Assembly: GCF_019039255.1 (NCBI RefSeq)
Contig: NZ_CP077062.1
Span: forward strand, 2,480,001 to 2,544,000
Length of the DNA stretch: 64,000 nt
Reading direction: 5' to 3'
DNA from: Nocardioides panacis
GTDB lineage: Bacteria; Actinomycetota; Actinomycetes; Propionibacteriales; Nocardioidaceae
Part shown: in pieces, positions 1 to 9,776 of the stretch
Numbering within the stretch: the first letter of the stretch is position 1
Layout of the letters: each line of letters opens with the position of its first letter
The notes under the pieces: generated by a model
Told to the model about the DNA's origin: nothing
Database searches by the model: none
What the model saw: only the letters and a program-made list of their open reading frames with translations
Made by a program: the position numbers and the translations under genes

Positions 1-418
1 TGACGGCGTCCCCGCGGTAGGCCGGCAGCGTCACCCCGTCGCGGGTCTCGAGGTCGGAGGACCGCGGCTTGGCGTACTGCCCGGCGATCCGGCCGAGCTT
101 CACCACCGGGACGGAGGCGGCGTAGGTCAGCACGACGGCCATCTGCAGCAGCACCCGCAGCTTGTTGCGCACGTTGTCGGCGGTCACCCCGTCGAACGTC
201 TCGGCGCAGTCGCCGCCCTGGAGCAGGAAGGCCTCCCCGCGGGCGACCGCTGCCAGCTTGGTCTTGAGCTCGTCGCACTCCCCCGCGAAGACGAGCGGCG
301 GGACGCCCCGGAGCTTGGCGACCGCGGCGTCGAGCGCCGCCGGGTCGGGGTAGCTCGGCTGCTGGGCGGCCCCGAGGGCGCGCAGCGTGGCGAGGTCAGG
401 GACGGGCGAAGAAGTCAC
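1..418 (-). CDS. aroG: Class II DAHP synthase (3-deoxy-D-arabino-heptulosonate 7-phosphate synthase), N-terminal part
   Basis: This gene catalyses the first step of the shikimate pathway, condensing PEP with erythrose 4-phosphate. It reads from a GTG at 418 towards the left edge, so only the first 139 residues are present. The translation contains the motif [15 protein letters not shown], typical of plant-type (class II) DAHP synthases, where the Cys helps bind the metal. The N-terminal stretch [20 protein letters not shown] also fits the family. The catalytic C-terminal two thirds lie outside the window. The gene is divergent from the acetyltransferase at 454, with only 35 bp between them. 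Family assignment is firm; the start could be a few codons different. Confidence 0.93.
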   Translation of the reverse strand, partial: MTSSPVPDLATLRALGAAQQPSYPDPAALDAAVAKLRGVPPLVFAGECDELKTKLAAVARGEAFLLQGGDCAETFDGVTADNVRNKLRVLLQMAVVLTYAASVPVVKLGRIAGQYAKPRSSDLETRDGVTLPAYRGDAV

Positions 419-453
419 GGCCCCCAGCCTACGGCCCCAGGTAGGCTGCCCCG

Positions 454-1362
454 ATGCCCGAGGTGACCGTGCGAGACGCCCGACCCGACGACGCTGCGGC
501 GATCGCCCGGGTGTGGGCGGCCACCCTGCCGTTGCTGGTCCGCTCGGCGGCCCGGGTCCCGGCGGACATGGCCGAGGACGCCACGCTCGGCCGGCGTCGC
601 TGGGTGGGCCTGCTGGACGACGCCGTGGTGGCCACCGCGAGCGCCCGGCGGACCGGCGAGCGCGAGGTCTACCTGACCGTGGAGGTGCACCCCGACAGCG
701 GCAGCCGCGGGGTGGGCACCGCGTTGCTGCGCCGGGCCGTCGGCGCGTTCTCCGACGCGACCGACCTGGTCGCGGTCTGCACCGACGACCCGATCTCGCT
801 GGCCTTCGCGGTGCGCAACGGCTTCCTGCCCGACGGGGAGCACCGGGTCTCCACCGTGGTCCCGGCCACCGTGCCGGCCGCCGGTCCGGCGCCCTCCGGG
901 TACACCGCGGTCACCCTGGACCGGCTGCCCGACCTCGACGGCCTGCTGGCCACCCACAACGCCGCGGCCGTCGACGACCCGAGCGGGCTCAGCCGGGTCT
1001 ACACGCGCGACACCTTCCTGGCCGACTGGTGGAACAGCCCCGACAACGCCCCGGAGCTGTCCTACGCCCTGCTGGACATCTCGGGGGTCACGCCCGTGGT
1101 GGCGTCGTTCACCAGCACCCAGGTCGACCGGCCGCGCAGGCGTGCCTGGAGCGCGATGACCGCCACCCACCCGGACCACCGCGGGCGCGGTCTGGCCCGG
1201 TGGGTCAAGCAACGGTCCCTGAACGCCGTCGCAGCGGCCGGCGTCGCGCTGGCCTCCACCGCCAACGACGACACCAACGCCCCGATGGTCGCGGTCAACA
1301 CCGCCCTGGGCTACCAGCCGGCCGCGCGCAGCATCCGGGTGCAGCGCCGCCTGCTGCACTGA
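454..1362 (+). CDS. Tandem GNAT-family N-acetyltransferase
   Basis: This 302-residue protein has two GNAT folds in a row. The N-terminal half carries an acetyl-CoA loop in [17 protein letters not shown] (about residues 76-92). The C-terminal half has [16 protein letters not shown] followed by the usual Asn-rich segment [10 protein letters not shown] and LGYQP. Tandem GNAT proteins of this size are common in actinobacteria and include mycothiol synthase (MshD), but the MshD substrate residues cannot be confirmed here. The substrate is unknown. ATG at 454 is the first start in frame after the divergent aroG promoter gap. The gene is followed convergently by recQ. Confidence 0.85.
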   Translation: MPEVTVRDARPDDAAAIARVWAATLPLLVRSAARVPADMAEDATLGRRRWVGLLDDAVVATASARRTGEREVYLTVEVHPDSGSRGVGTALLRRAVGAFSDATDLVAVCTDDPISLAFAVRNGFLPDGEHRVSTVVPATVPAAGPAPSGYTAVTLDRLPDLDGLLATHNAAAVDDPSGLSRVYTRDTFLADWWNSPDNAPELSYALLDISGVTPVVASFTSTQVDRPRRRAWSAMTATHPDHRGRGLARWVKQRSLNAVAAAGVALASTANDDTNAPMVAVNTALGYQPAARSIRVQRRLLH

Positions 1363-1416
1363 GCCGCTTCCCCGGACCCGCGATCCCGGCTCGTCGGCGG
1401 TCAGCCGACCGCAGCG

Positions 1417-3528
1417 TCAGGGGCGCCGGTGCAGCAGCAGCGGCAGGACGGCGGACGCCCCGGCCCGGCGCAGGACCGCGGACGCCAGGGTGACCGGCCA
1501 CAGCGAGGACGACGCGTCGACGACGAGCAGCACCACGCGTCCGGACACCGTGCCGGCGACCGGGCCGGCGTCGAGGTGGTCGCGCCAGTAGGCGGCCTCG
1601 TCGGCCGAGCTCATCTCGCGCAGGTCGGGCGCGCTCGTGGGTCCGGCCAGCGTGGCCCGGTCGAGCCGGCCGACGGAGGCGAGGTGGTCGGCCACCGATC
1701 CGGTCATCTGCGGCAGGCCGCTGGTGCTCAGGTCGACCACCACCTCCGGGCGGGACCGCCACACGGTGGCCCACTGGGACAGCAGCCGGACGCAGGCGTC
1801 GGTGACGTCGGCGGGCGCCGGGGCGTCCCGGGCGAACAGCGCCGCGACACTCTCGCGCCACTCCGGGGCGTCGGCGAACACCAGCGAGCGGCCGACGTCG
1901 TGGGACTCCTCGGCCGGGATCCGTCCCCGGGCCCCGAACGCTCCCCCGGGCCACATCTTGCGGGGCTCGAGGAGGTGCACCTGGCCGCGCAGCAACGCGG
2001 TGACCTTGCGGACCGTCTCCGCGGAGGCCTCGCCCAGGAGCGCGTCCGGCAGCCCGCCCCGGCACACCGAGCACCGGCCGCACGGCTCGGCGGCCGGGTC
2101 GTCGAGGGACTCCTGGAGCAGCTCCATCAGGCAGCGCTCGCCGCGCACGTAGGCGCGCATGATGTCGGCCTCCCGGCGGCGGACCGCGACCACGCCGTCG
2201 TAGTGCTCGGCGTCGTAGGTCCACGGGGTGCCGGTGCCGACCCAGCCGCCCTCGACCCGGTCCACCACCCCGTCGACCGCGAGCTGCTTGAGCATCAGCT
2301 CGACCCGGCCGCGACGTACGCCGGTCTGGGCCTCCACGGCCGGCACGCTCATCGGCTCGCCCGCCGAACGGTCGAGCACGTCGAGCACCGCGCGGACCTG
2401 CTCGGGCACCGGGATGGTGGCGGTGGCGAAGTAGTCCCAGATGCCGGCGTCGGCGTCCGAGGGCAGCAGCACCGCGTGGGCGTGCTCGATCGCGCGCCCG
2501 GCGCGGCCGACCTGCTGGTAGTAGGACACCGGCGACGGCGGTGCACCGACGTGCACGACGAAGCCGAGGTCGGGCTTGTCGTAGCCCATGCCCAGCGCCG
2601 AGGTGGCGACCAGGGCCTTGAGCCGGTTGGCGCGCAGGGCGTCCTCGAGCTCGTGGCGGCGGGCGGCGTCGAGCTGGCCGGTGTAGGCGGCGACCGGAAG
2701 GGTGTCGCCGTGCACCTCGCGGATCGCCGCGGCCAGCCGCTCGGCGTCCGCGACGGTCAGCGCGTAGACGATGCCGGAGCCCTCGAGGTGCGGCAGCTGG
2801 TCGACCACCCAGGCGTACCGCTCCAGGGGCGAGAGCCGGTCGACCACGGACAGCTCGAGGCTGGCCCGCGCCAGCTGCCCGCGCAGCACCAGGGTCGCCT
2901 CGCCGAGCTGGTGGGCGACGTCCTCGGTGACCCGCTCGTTGGCGGTCGCCGTGGTGGCCAGCACCGGGGTGGCGGGGTTGAGCTTCTGGAGCACGTCGGA
3001 GACCCGGCGGTAGTCCGGCCGGAAGTCGTGGCCCCAGTCGGAGACGGCGTGCGCCTCGTCGATCACCAGCAGGCCGAGCCGCCCGGAGAGCCCGTCGAGG
3101 ACCCGCCGGCCGAAGCCCGGGTTGGCCAGCCGCTCCGGGGACACCAGCAGCACGTCGATCTCGCCCGCCCGCAGCGCCGCCTCGATCGCCGACCACTCCT
3201 CGATGTTGGAGGAGTTCAGGGTCGCGGCGGTCAGCCCGGCCCGGGAGGCGGCGGCGACCTGGTCCCGCATGAGGGACAGCAGCGGGGACACCACGAGCGT
3301 CGGTCCGGCGTCCTCGGAGCGGCGGACGGCCGTGGCGGCCCAGTAGACCGCGGACTTGCCCCAGCCGGTCGCCTGCACGACCAGCACCCGGGCGCCCTCC
3401 TCGCACAGCGCGCCGACCGCGGTCGCCTGGTCCTCGCGCAGCCGCGCGTCCGGGCCCGCCATCGCCGCGATCACCCGGTCGGCGGTCTCGGCGCGGGATC
3501 CGGTCAGCGGGGCCGTGGTGGACGTCAT
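1417..3528 (-). CDS. recQ: RecQ-family ATP-dependent DNA helicase
   Basis: This 703-residue SF2 helicase is predicted to unwind DNA 3'-5' during repair. Visible motifs are the Walker A loop ATGWGKS at residues 53-59, the DEAH box VIDEAHAVSDWG at about 155-166 and the motif VI region YYQQVGRAGRA. A RecQ zinc-binding cysteine set is present: a lone Cys, then CGRCSVC. Unlike E. coli RecQ there is no clear HRDC domain. The C-terminal 200 residues instead contain a phosphoribosyltransferase-like segment around VVLLVVDASSSLWPVTLAS, an arrangement seen in actinobacterial RecQ homologues. ATG at 3528 is taken as the start. A tandem repeat lies just upstream. Confidence 0.9.
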   Translation of the reverse strand: MTSTTAPLTGSRAETADRVIAAMAGPDARLREDQATAVGALCEEGARVLVVQATGWGKSAVYWAATAVRRSEDAGPTLVVSPLLSLMRDQVAAASRAGLTAATLNSSNIEEWSAIEAALRAGEIDVLLVSPERLANPGFGRRVLDGLSGRLGLLVIDEAHAVSDWGHDFRPDYRRVSDVLQKLNPATPVLATTATANERVTEDVAHQLGEATLVLRGQLARASLELSVVDRLSPLERYAWVVDQLPHLEGSGIVYALTVADAERLAAAIREVHGDTLPVAAYTGQLDAARRHELEDALRANRLKALVATSALGMGYDKPDLGFVVHVGAPPSPVSYYQQVGRAGRAIEHAHAVLLPSDADAGIWDYFATATIPVPEQVRAVLDVLDRSAGEPMSVPAVEAQTGVRRGRVELMLKQLAVDGVVDRVEGGWVGTGTPWTYDAEHYDGVVAVRRREADIMRAYVRGERCLMELLQESLDDPAAEPCGRCSVCRGGLPDALLGEASAETVRKVTALLRGQVHLLEPRKMWPGGAFGARGRIPAEESHDVGRSLVFADAPEWRESVAALFARDAPAPADVTDACVRLLSQWATVWRSRPEVVVDLSTSGLPQMTGSVADHLASVGRLDRATLAGPTSAPDLREMSSADEAAYWRDHLDAGPVAGTVSGRVVLLVVDASSSLWPVTLASAVLRRAGASAVLPLLLHRRP

Positions 3529-3585
3529 CCCCCCACCGTAGGGACCGCGTCCGACACCCGCGCCCCCGCGTCCACCCCCTCGCCC

Positions 3586-3667
3586 ACCCGGCGCCTCTGG
3601 CGGACGGGAGCCCGCTGACCCGGCGCCTCTGGCGGACGGGAGCCCGCTGACCCGGCGCCTCTAGCGG
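3586..3667. repeat. 32-bp tandem repeat, about 2.6 copies
   Basis: Two identical 32-bp units (3586-3617 and 3618-3649) are followed by a partial third copy (3650-3667) with one change in its first 18 bases. Each unit begins ACCCGGCGCCTCTGGCGG, and its inner part (CGCC-TCT-GGCG) can fold into a small hairpin. The array sits in the gap between recQ and the SnoaL-like gene. The same core recurs in reverse orientation at 3674, 4122 and 4154. No function is evident; it may act in transcript ends or be a replicating intergenic repeat. Confidence 0.85.
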
Positions 3668-3673
3668 AGCGGG

Positions 3674-3699
3674 CGCCGCCAGACGCGCCGGGTCGGCGG
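3674..3699 (+). repeat. 26-bp intergenic repeat, left copy flanking the SnoaL-like gene
   Basis: This 26-bp sequence matches 4122-4147 with a single mismatch (AGACGCG here, AGAGGCG there), in the same orientation and 448 bp away. The two copies lie directly outside the stop and start of the small gene at 3701-4105. The core is the reverse complement of the tandem repeat at 3586. Confidence 0.85.
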
Positions 3700-3700
3700 A

Positions 3701-4105
3701 TCAGGACGGCGGCCGGTAGAGCTCCTGGACGGCCGCGTCGATGTCGGCGCCGCCGCTCTCCACCGGCTCCATGTAGAGCCGGGCCTCCGCTATCAGACCG
3801 TCGCGAACCCTCAGCACCGTCACGCCCCGCATCGCGAACGAGGCGCCGTCCGGGTGCCGCCCGCGCCAGCTCCACTCGCCCCACTCGGTGTCCCCGTCGA
3901 CGGTGGCGGCGACGAGCTCGGCGACGAAGTCGGGGACGCCCTCGAAGACCGAGGTCCAGTTGGCGAGCACCTGCTCCCGCCCGGTGAACGCGCGACCCGG
4001 GTGGAGCGGCTGGTCGCTGCGGTAGTCCTCGGCGAACAGCGCCGCCATCGCCGCGGCGTCGTGGGAGTTCGCCGCGTCCCGGAGCCGCTCGACCAGGCTG
4101 CTCAT
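3701..4105 (-). CDS. SnoaL-like / nuclear transport factor 2 family protein
   Basis: This 134-residue protein has the length and layout of a single NTF2-like (SnoaL) domain. An N-terminal helix ends in HDAAAMAALFAEDY. A middle part has HPGRAFTGREQVLANW, and a beta-sheet part has GEWSWRGRHPDGASFAMRG. Such domains are small cone-shaped barrels that bind or isomerise hydrophobic ligands, but the ligand cannot be predicted. It starts at ATG 4105. It stands alone between recQ and pfkA and is bracketed by near-identical 26-bp repeats, so it may have been gained or duplicated as a unit. Confidence 0.8.
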   Translation of the reverse strand: MSSLVERLRDAANSHDAAAMAALFAEDYRSDQPLHPGRAFTGREQVLANWTSVFEGVPDFVAELVAATVDGDTEWGEWSWRGRHPDGASFAMRGVTVLRVRDGLIAEARLYMEPVESGGADIDAAVQELYRPPS

Positions 4106-4121
4106 GGCAGAGGAGTCTAGT

Positions 4122-4147
4122 CGCCGCCAGAGGCGCCGGGTCGGCGG
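4122..4147 (+). repeat. 26-bp intergenic repeat, right copy flanking the SnoaL-like gene
   Basis: This copy lies between the start of the SnoaL-like gene and the end of pfkA and matches 3674-3699 with one mismatch. It is followed by a T5 run and a third, diverged copy. Confidence 0.85.
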
Positions 4148-4153
4148 GTTTTT

Positions 4154-4175
4154 CGCCGCCGGAGGCGCCGGGTCA
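4154..4175 (+). repeat. Third, diverged copy of the intergenic repeat, ending in the pfkA stop codon
   Basis: The sequence CGCCGCCGGAGGCGCCGGGT is the same core with one change; its last three bases are the reverse complement of the pfkA TGA stop. The repeat may serve as the pfkA transcript end: on the minus strand it is followed by A5 and another GC-rich arm, not by a T-run, so a classical terminator is not clear. Confidence 0.6.
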
Positions 4176-5201
4176 GCCGAAGAAGACCTCGGCCTCGGCG
4201 TACTGCTCGGGCTTGACCAGCTTGAGCTCCCCGGTGCCCTCGGCGAGCGGCACGCGCACGATGTCGGTGCCGCGCAGCGCCACCATCTTCCCGTAGTCCT
4301 GCTCCGCGACGGCGGTGACCGCGTGCAGGCCGAACCGGGTCGCCAGCCAGCGGTCGAACGCGGTCGGCGTGCCGCCGCGCTGCACGTGCCCGAGCACCAC
4401 GGCGCGGGCCTCCTTGCCGGTGCGGTCCTCGATCTCCTTGGCGAGCCGGTCGCCGATCCCGCCGAGGCGGACGTGCCCGAAGGCGTCCTTCTCGCCGCTC
4501 ACCAGCGTCATGTCGCCGCCCTCGACGGGCATCGCGCCCTCGGAGACCACGATGATCGGCGAGTAGTGCGACTCGAACCGCTTCTCGACGAACCCGCAGA
4601 CCTTCTCGATGTCGAAGGGCTGCTCGGGGATCAGCACCACGTTGGCGCCGCCGGCAAGGCCGGCGTGCAGCGCGATCCAGCCGGCGTGCCGGCCCATCAC
4701 CTCGACGACCAGCACCCGGTGGTGCGACTCGGCGGTGGTGTGCAGCCGGTCGATCGCCTCCATGGCGATGTTCACCGCTGTGTCGAAGCCGAACGTGAAG
4801 TCGGTCCCGGACAGGTCGTTGTCGATCGTCTTCGGGACGCCGACGACGTTGACGCCGAGGTCGGCGAGCTTGGTGGCCACGCCGAGGGTGTCCTCGCCGC
4901 CGATCGCGATCAGCGCGTCGACGCCGTTGGCCGCGAGGTTCTGCTTGATCCTCTCGACGCCGTCCTCGATCTTGAACGGGTTCGTGCGCGAGGACTTCAG
5001 GATCGTGCCGCCGCGTGGCAGGATCCCGCGGACCTGGTCGACCCCGAGCGGGGTGGTCTTGTTCTCCAGCGGCCCGCGCCAGCCGTCCAGGAACCCGACG
5101 AACTCGAAGCCGTACTCGCCGACGCCCTTGCGGACCACCGCCCGGATCACGGCGTTCAGTCCGGGGCAGTCGCCTCCGCCGGTCAGCACTCCCACGCGCA
5201 T
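4173..5201 (-). CDS. pfkA: 6-phosphofructokinase, predicted pyrophosphate-dependent
   Basis: The enzyme phosphorylates fructose 6-phosphate at C1 in glycolysis; a PPi-dependent form works reversibly. The 342-residue product starts MRVGVLTGGGDCPG, and the ATG at 5201 is preferred over an upstream start at 5231 because the family begins here. It carries GGEDT at 101-105 and PKTIDND at 123-129. In this family Gly at position 104 goes with ATP use, while Asp104 together with Lys124 goes with pyrophosphate use. Here both are Asp104 and Lys124, as in the Amycolatopsis PPi enzyme. The substrate-binding MGRHAGWIA motif is intact. It is divergent from glpK. Confidence 0.93.
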   Translation of the reverse strand: MRVGVLTGGGDCPGLNAVIRAVVRKGVGEYGFEFVGFLDGWRGPLENKTTPLGVDQVRGILPRGGTILKSSRTNPFKIEDGVERIKQNLAANGVDALIAIGGEDTLGVATKLADLGVNVVGVPKTIDNDLSGTDFTFGFDTAVNIAMEAIDRLHTTAESHHRVLVVEVMGRHAGWIALHAGLAGGANVVLIPEQPFDIEKVCGFVEKRFESHYSPIIVVSEGAMPVEGGDMTLVSGEKDAFGHVRLGGIGDRLAKEIEDRTGKEARAVVLGHVQRGGTPTAFDRWLATRFGLHAVTAVAEQDYGKMVALRGTDIVRVPLAEGTGELKLVKPEQYAEAEVFFG

Positions 5202-5379
5202 GTGTGGCCTCTCAGGTCCTCGACCGCGCACCTCGTGTGCCGGTCGGCATCGACCCTAGCGACCCCTCGCGGATCGCAGGAGGCGCGCGTTCGATCGTTC
5301 CACATGACGGGCGACCTAGGGTGTCGCCCATGACGTCTTCCCCCGTTGCGCAGGGCCCCGTCCGCGGCGGGTGGTCCGC

Positions 5380-6855
<1,476 letters not shown>

Positions 6856-6865
6856 AGGGGGCGGA

Positions 6866-7783
6866 CTAGAGCCGTCCGAGCTCCTTCTGCGCGGCCTCGA
6901 GGGCCTGCTGGGCCTCGGCGTACCTCTCCTCGGAGCGGTCCTTCTTCTCGTCCGCGGCGACCGCCTCCCCGTCCAGCGCCTCCAGCTCGTGCTCGAGCTC
7001 GGCGACCCGGCCGCGGGCCTCCTCCAGCTCCTCGGCCGCCTGCAGGGTGCGGGCCTCGACCTTGCTCACCCGCTTGCGGGCCTTGCGGACCCGGCGCTGC
7101 GCCTCGTCCGCCTCGGCCCGGGCCCGGTCGACGACCTCCTGGGCCGCGGCCCGGTCGGCCTCGCGCTGCCGGGCCTTCTCGTCCGGCCCCTCCTCCAGGT
7201 CCGGTACGACGGACAGCTCGGGCCGCCGCGGCGCCGGGCGGCTGCGAGGTCGTGCGGTGAGCCCGATCGCCGCGGGCACCGCCACCGCGTCGGCCACGTC
7301 GAGGTCGCCCACCCCGGTCGCGGCCAGGACCGTCACCAGCAGCCCGCTGCGCACGGCCGCCGCGGCGTCCTCGTCGACCATCGCGGCGTGCACCGTGCCC
7401 TGCACCTGGTCGGCGACGGACTCGGTCAGCCGCTGGCCGAGCTCGCGGGCCAGCTCGCGCCCCTGCTGGGTCACCGCGGTGGTCAGCTGGCGGCGCTGCC
7501 GGGTCAGCTCGCGCAGCGCGTCCCCGTCGAGGTCGGCCTGCGCCTTGCGCAGCGAGGCACCGAGGTCCAGCACCTGCGCCATCTGCTCGCCCTGGTGCCG
7601 CATCATCATGTTCACCACCCACGCGGCCAGCGACGGCTTGCGCAGCTCGCCGACCCGCTTGGCGAGCGCGGCGTCGCCGTCCGCCTTGGCCTGCTTGGCC
7701 CACTGGTTGCGCGTGCCGGTGAAGTCAGCCGGCGGGAGCGCGTAGAGCTCCTCGGCGATGCTCAGCAACGGGTCCGTGGCCAC
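6866..7783 (-). CDS. Hypothetical coiled-coil protein
   Basis: This 305-residue protein belongs to no enzyme family I can name. The first 170 residues are helical and include the Trp-rich patch RNQWAKQAKADGD and LAAWVVNMMMRHQ. A short charged linker follows (about 175-200), then a long alanine/glutamate-rich coiled coil to the C-terminus (about 205-300). No signal peptide or membrane segment is seen, so it is probably cytoplasmic. Similar proteins occur in Nocardioides-like genomes. It is convergent with glpK, with 10 bp between stops, and lies just upstream of the response regulator on the same strand. Confidence 0.75.
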   Translation of the reverse strand: MATDPLLSIAEELYALPPADFTGTRNQWAKQAKADGDAALAKRVGELRKPSLAAWVVNMMMRHQGEQMAQVLDLGASLRKAQADLDGDALRELTRQRRQLTTAVTQQGRELARELGQRLTESVADQVQGTVHAAMVDEDAAAAVRSGLLVTVLAATGVGDLDVADAVAVPAAIGLTARPRSRPAPRRPELSVVPDLEEGPDEKARQREADRAAAQEVVDRARAEADEAQRRVRKARKRVSKVEARTLQAAEELEEARGRVAELEHELEALDGEAVAADEKKDRSEERYAEAQQALEAAQKELGRL

Positions 7784-7798
7784 CCGACGAGGATAGGG

Positions 7799-8467
7799 CT
7801 ACTCCGCGTCGTCGAGGCCCTGCTCGATGGCGTAGCGCACCAGCTGCACCCGGTTGTGCAGCTGCAGCTTGCGCAGGGTGTTCTGCACGTGGTTCTGCAC
7901 CGTCCGGTGGGACAGGAACAGCCGCTCCGCGATCTGCTTGTAGCCCAGGCCCTTGGCGACCAGCCGCAGCACCTCGGTCTCGCGCTCGGTGAGCCGCGGC
8001 GTGTCCGGGTCGGCGGAGGTCGCGGGGGCGTCGGACAGCCGGCGGTACTCCCCCAGCACCAGGCCGGCCAGCCCGGGGGTGAACACCGCGTCGCCCTCGG
8101 CGACCCGGCCGACCGCGGCCACCAGCTCGGCCCGCGAGGCGGACTTCACGAGGTACCCGGTCGCGCCGGCCTTCACCGCCTCGAGCACGTCCTCCTGCTC
8201 GCCGGACGCCGACAGGATCAGCACCCGGACGGTGGGGTCGTCCTTGACCAGCAGGGCGGTCACCTCGGCGCCGGTCGGGGCCGGGATCTGCAGGTCGAGC
8301 ACCACCACCCGGGGGCGTACGGCGGCCGCGCGGGCCAGTGCCTCGGTGCCGGTGGACGCCGTCGCGACCACGTCGAACCCGGCCTCGGTGAGGTCGCGGG
8401 CCACGCCCTCGCGCCACATCGGGTGGTCGTCGACGACCATCACGGTGATCTGGTCGTTTGCGCTCAC
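7799..8467 (-). CDS. NarL/LuxR-family response regulator
   Basis: This 222-residue regulator has an N-terminal receiver with the acidic pair VVDDH, phosphoacceptor Asp in VVLDLQIPAP and the conserved Lys in GYLVKSAS. It ends in a LuxR-type helix-turn-helix (LTERETEVLRLVAKGLGYKQ ... HRTVQNHVQ). The start is the GTG at 8467 (VSANDQITVMVVDD); the frame stays open upstream, but without family similarity. Its likely partner is the histidine kinase at 9777-10924, separated from it by two genes. The pair and its position near plsC resemble Streptomyces MacRS, an inference from architecture and neighbourhood. Confidence 0.9.
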   Translation of the reverse strand: MSANDQITVMVVDDHPMWREGVARDLTEAGFDVVATASTGTEALARAAAVRPRVVVLDLQIPAPTGAEVTALLVKDDPTVRVLILSASGEQEDVLEAVKAGATGYLVKSASRAELVAAVGRVAEGDAVFTPGLAGLVLGEYRRLSDAPATSADPDTPRLTERETEVLRLVAKGLGYKQIAERLFLSHRTVQNHVQNTLRKLQLHNRVQLVRYAIEQGLDDAE

Positions 8468-8522
8468 GGCACCCCCGGTCCTGACGCCCCCTGCGGGCGG
8501 ATCGCGTCGAAGGCTACCCAGG

Positions 8523-9038
8523 TCACGCCGGCCGGACGTACCGTCCGCGCCGGTGCACCAGCGGCTCGGTGTCCGGCCCGATCTCGACGTGCTCGACGAC
8601 CCCCTGCAGCAGCAGGGACCAGCCGACCTCCGCGGGATCGGCCTCGAGCCGGATCCCGGCCCAGCCGGCGACCCCGTCGAGCACCGGGCCCCACGCGGTG
8701 TCGTGCCAGGTCCCCAGCCGGAACGCACCGCCCGGCGCCGGTGCGACGCCGGCGAACACGTCGGCGAGGTCGCGGTGCTCCCACCCGAGCAGCTGCACGA
8801 CCGCCGTACCGGTGGCCTCCACGGCGGTGGCGAGCTCCGAGACCGGGTCGACCAGGCCGAGCACGTGGGCCGGGTCGCCGTGCGCCACCAGCACCGAGGA
8901 CATCGTCAGCCCGGCCCGGTCGGCACCGGCGCCGGTGGTCCACAGGGTGACCGCCCCGCCGAGCCGGCCGCGCAGCCGCCGGACGGGGTCGCGCTCGGGC
9001 TCGGGGTCGGCGAAGGGGTGCTCGGAGTGGATGGTCAC
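8523..9038 (-). CDS. Flavin reductase-like domain protein
   Basis: This 171-residue protein has the split-barrel FMN-binding fold of flavin reductases. Signatures are GAVTLWTTG near the N-terminus, the segment AGLTMSSVLVAHGDPAHVLGL, which lines the flavin site in the family, and the C-terminal barrel around VEHVEIG. It may bind FMN or heme-like cofactors; the substrate is unknown. GTG 9038 (VTIHSEHPF) is chosen because related proteins start with this sequence. An ATG at 9104 would add 22 low-complexity residues and sits just behind an AT-rich box, so a longer leaderless form is possible. Confidence 0.75.
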   Translation of the reverse strand: MTIHSEHPFADPEPERDPVRRLRGRLGGAVTLWTTGAGADRAGLTMSSVLVAHGDPAHVLGLVDPVSELATAVEATGTAVVQLLGWEHRDLADVFAGVAPAPGGAFRLGTWHDTAWGPVLDGVAGWAGIRLEADPAEVGWSLLLQGVVEHVEIGPDTEPLVHRRGRYVRPA

Positions 9039-9136
9039 GAGGGGGGAGGCTAGACCGGGACCGGGCGGGGCCACGACCTCGGCGGTCACCGCCGGTCGGG
9101 GCATTCCTAAATTTCCTGTCCGTACGAAGCGAAAGA

Positions 9137-9166
9137 TTCAACTTCCTCCCGTTCGTGACCGATACT
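9137..9166 (+). promoter_or_regulatory. Candidate promoter for the GNAT gene at 9192
   Basis: The gap between the divergent genes is unusually AT-rich. A -35-like TTCAAC (9137-9142) and a -10-like GATACT (9161-9166) are 18 bp apart. A strong ribosome site, GGGAGGTGGGG, lies at 9178-9188 just before ATG 9192. No start-site data, so only suggestive. Confidence 0.4.
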
Positions 9167-9191
9167 TCTTGCACGACGGGAGGTGGGGATC

Positions 9192-9776
9192 ATGGGATCG
9201 CTGGAGAGCATCGCGTATCTGCGAGCGTGCACCGAGGCTGACGAGGCTTTCGTGTACGACGTCTTCTGCACGACCTGGGAGAGCGAGGTCGCCGCGCTCC
9301 CCAACCAGAACCTCGCCCAGCACGTCCTGCGCATCCAGCACATCGCGCAGGAGCGCCGCTTCGCCGGCCGCTTCCCCGACCACCAGCGCTACGTCGTGAT
9401 GGAGGGTGACCAGCCCGCCGGCCGTCTGTACGTCGACGAGACCGGCCCGGTGCTGCAGGTCATCGACCTCACGTTGATGCCGAAGTTCCGCGACCGCGGC
9501 ATCGGGACCCGGATCTTCGGGGACCTGTTCGCGCACGCCGAGCACCACGGCCTGAACGTCCGGCTCCGGGTGGAGCGGCGCAACGAGCGCGCCACGATGC
9601 TCTACACCGCCCTCGGCTTCGAGCTCGTCTCGATGGACGACCTCGACAACTTCTTCGAGTGGGTGCCCTCGACGGCGCTCACCAAGGAGGACCAGGCGGG
9701 TCTCGTCAAGGAGGACCCCAGCCTGCTCACCAAGGAGGACGCGGCCGCTCGCGTCCACGACGGCTCCCGCGCCTGA
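9192..9776 (+). CDS. GNAT-family N-acetyltransferase with a KED-repeat tail
   Basis: The first 160 residues form a single GNAT domain. The acetyl-CoA loop is FRDRGIGTRIFG at 99-110, followed by the family's V-x-R-x-N strand (VERRNERA) and LYTALGFEL. The substrate is unknown. The tail is unusual: LTKED, LVKED and LTKED recur exactly every eight residues (163, 171, 179). At DNA level this is a 24-bp repeat that places AAGGAGG three times in the coding strand. ATG 9192 has a strong GGGAGG site upstream. The gene ends against the convergent histidine kinase, with adjoining stops. Confidence 0.85.
   Translation: MGSLESIAYLRACTEADEAFVYDVFCTTWESEVAALPNQNLAQHVLRIQHIAQERRFAGRFPDHQRYVVMEGDQPAGRLYVDETGPVLQVIDLTLMPKFRDRGIGTRIFGDLFAHAEHHGLNVRLRVERRNERATMLYTALGFELVSMDDLDNFFEWVPSTALTKEDQAGLVKEDPSLLTKEDAAARVHDGSRA

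Noticed and set aside
1429-3618. 729-residue open frame on the plus strand opposite recQ
   Set aside because: It is the antisense mirror of recQ, with no domain and mirror-frame composition.
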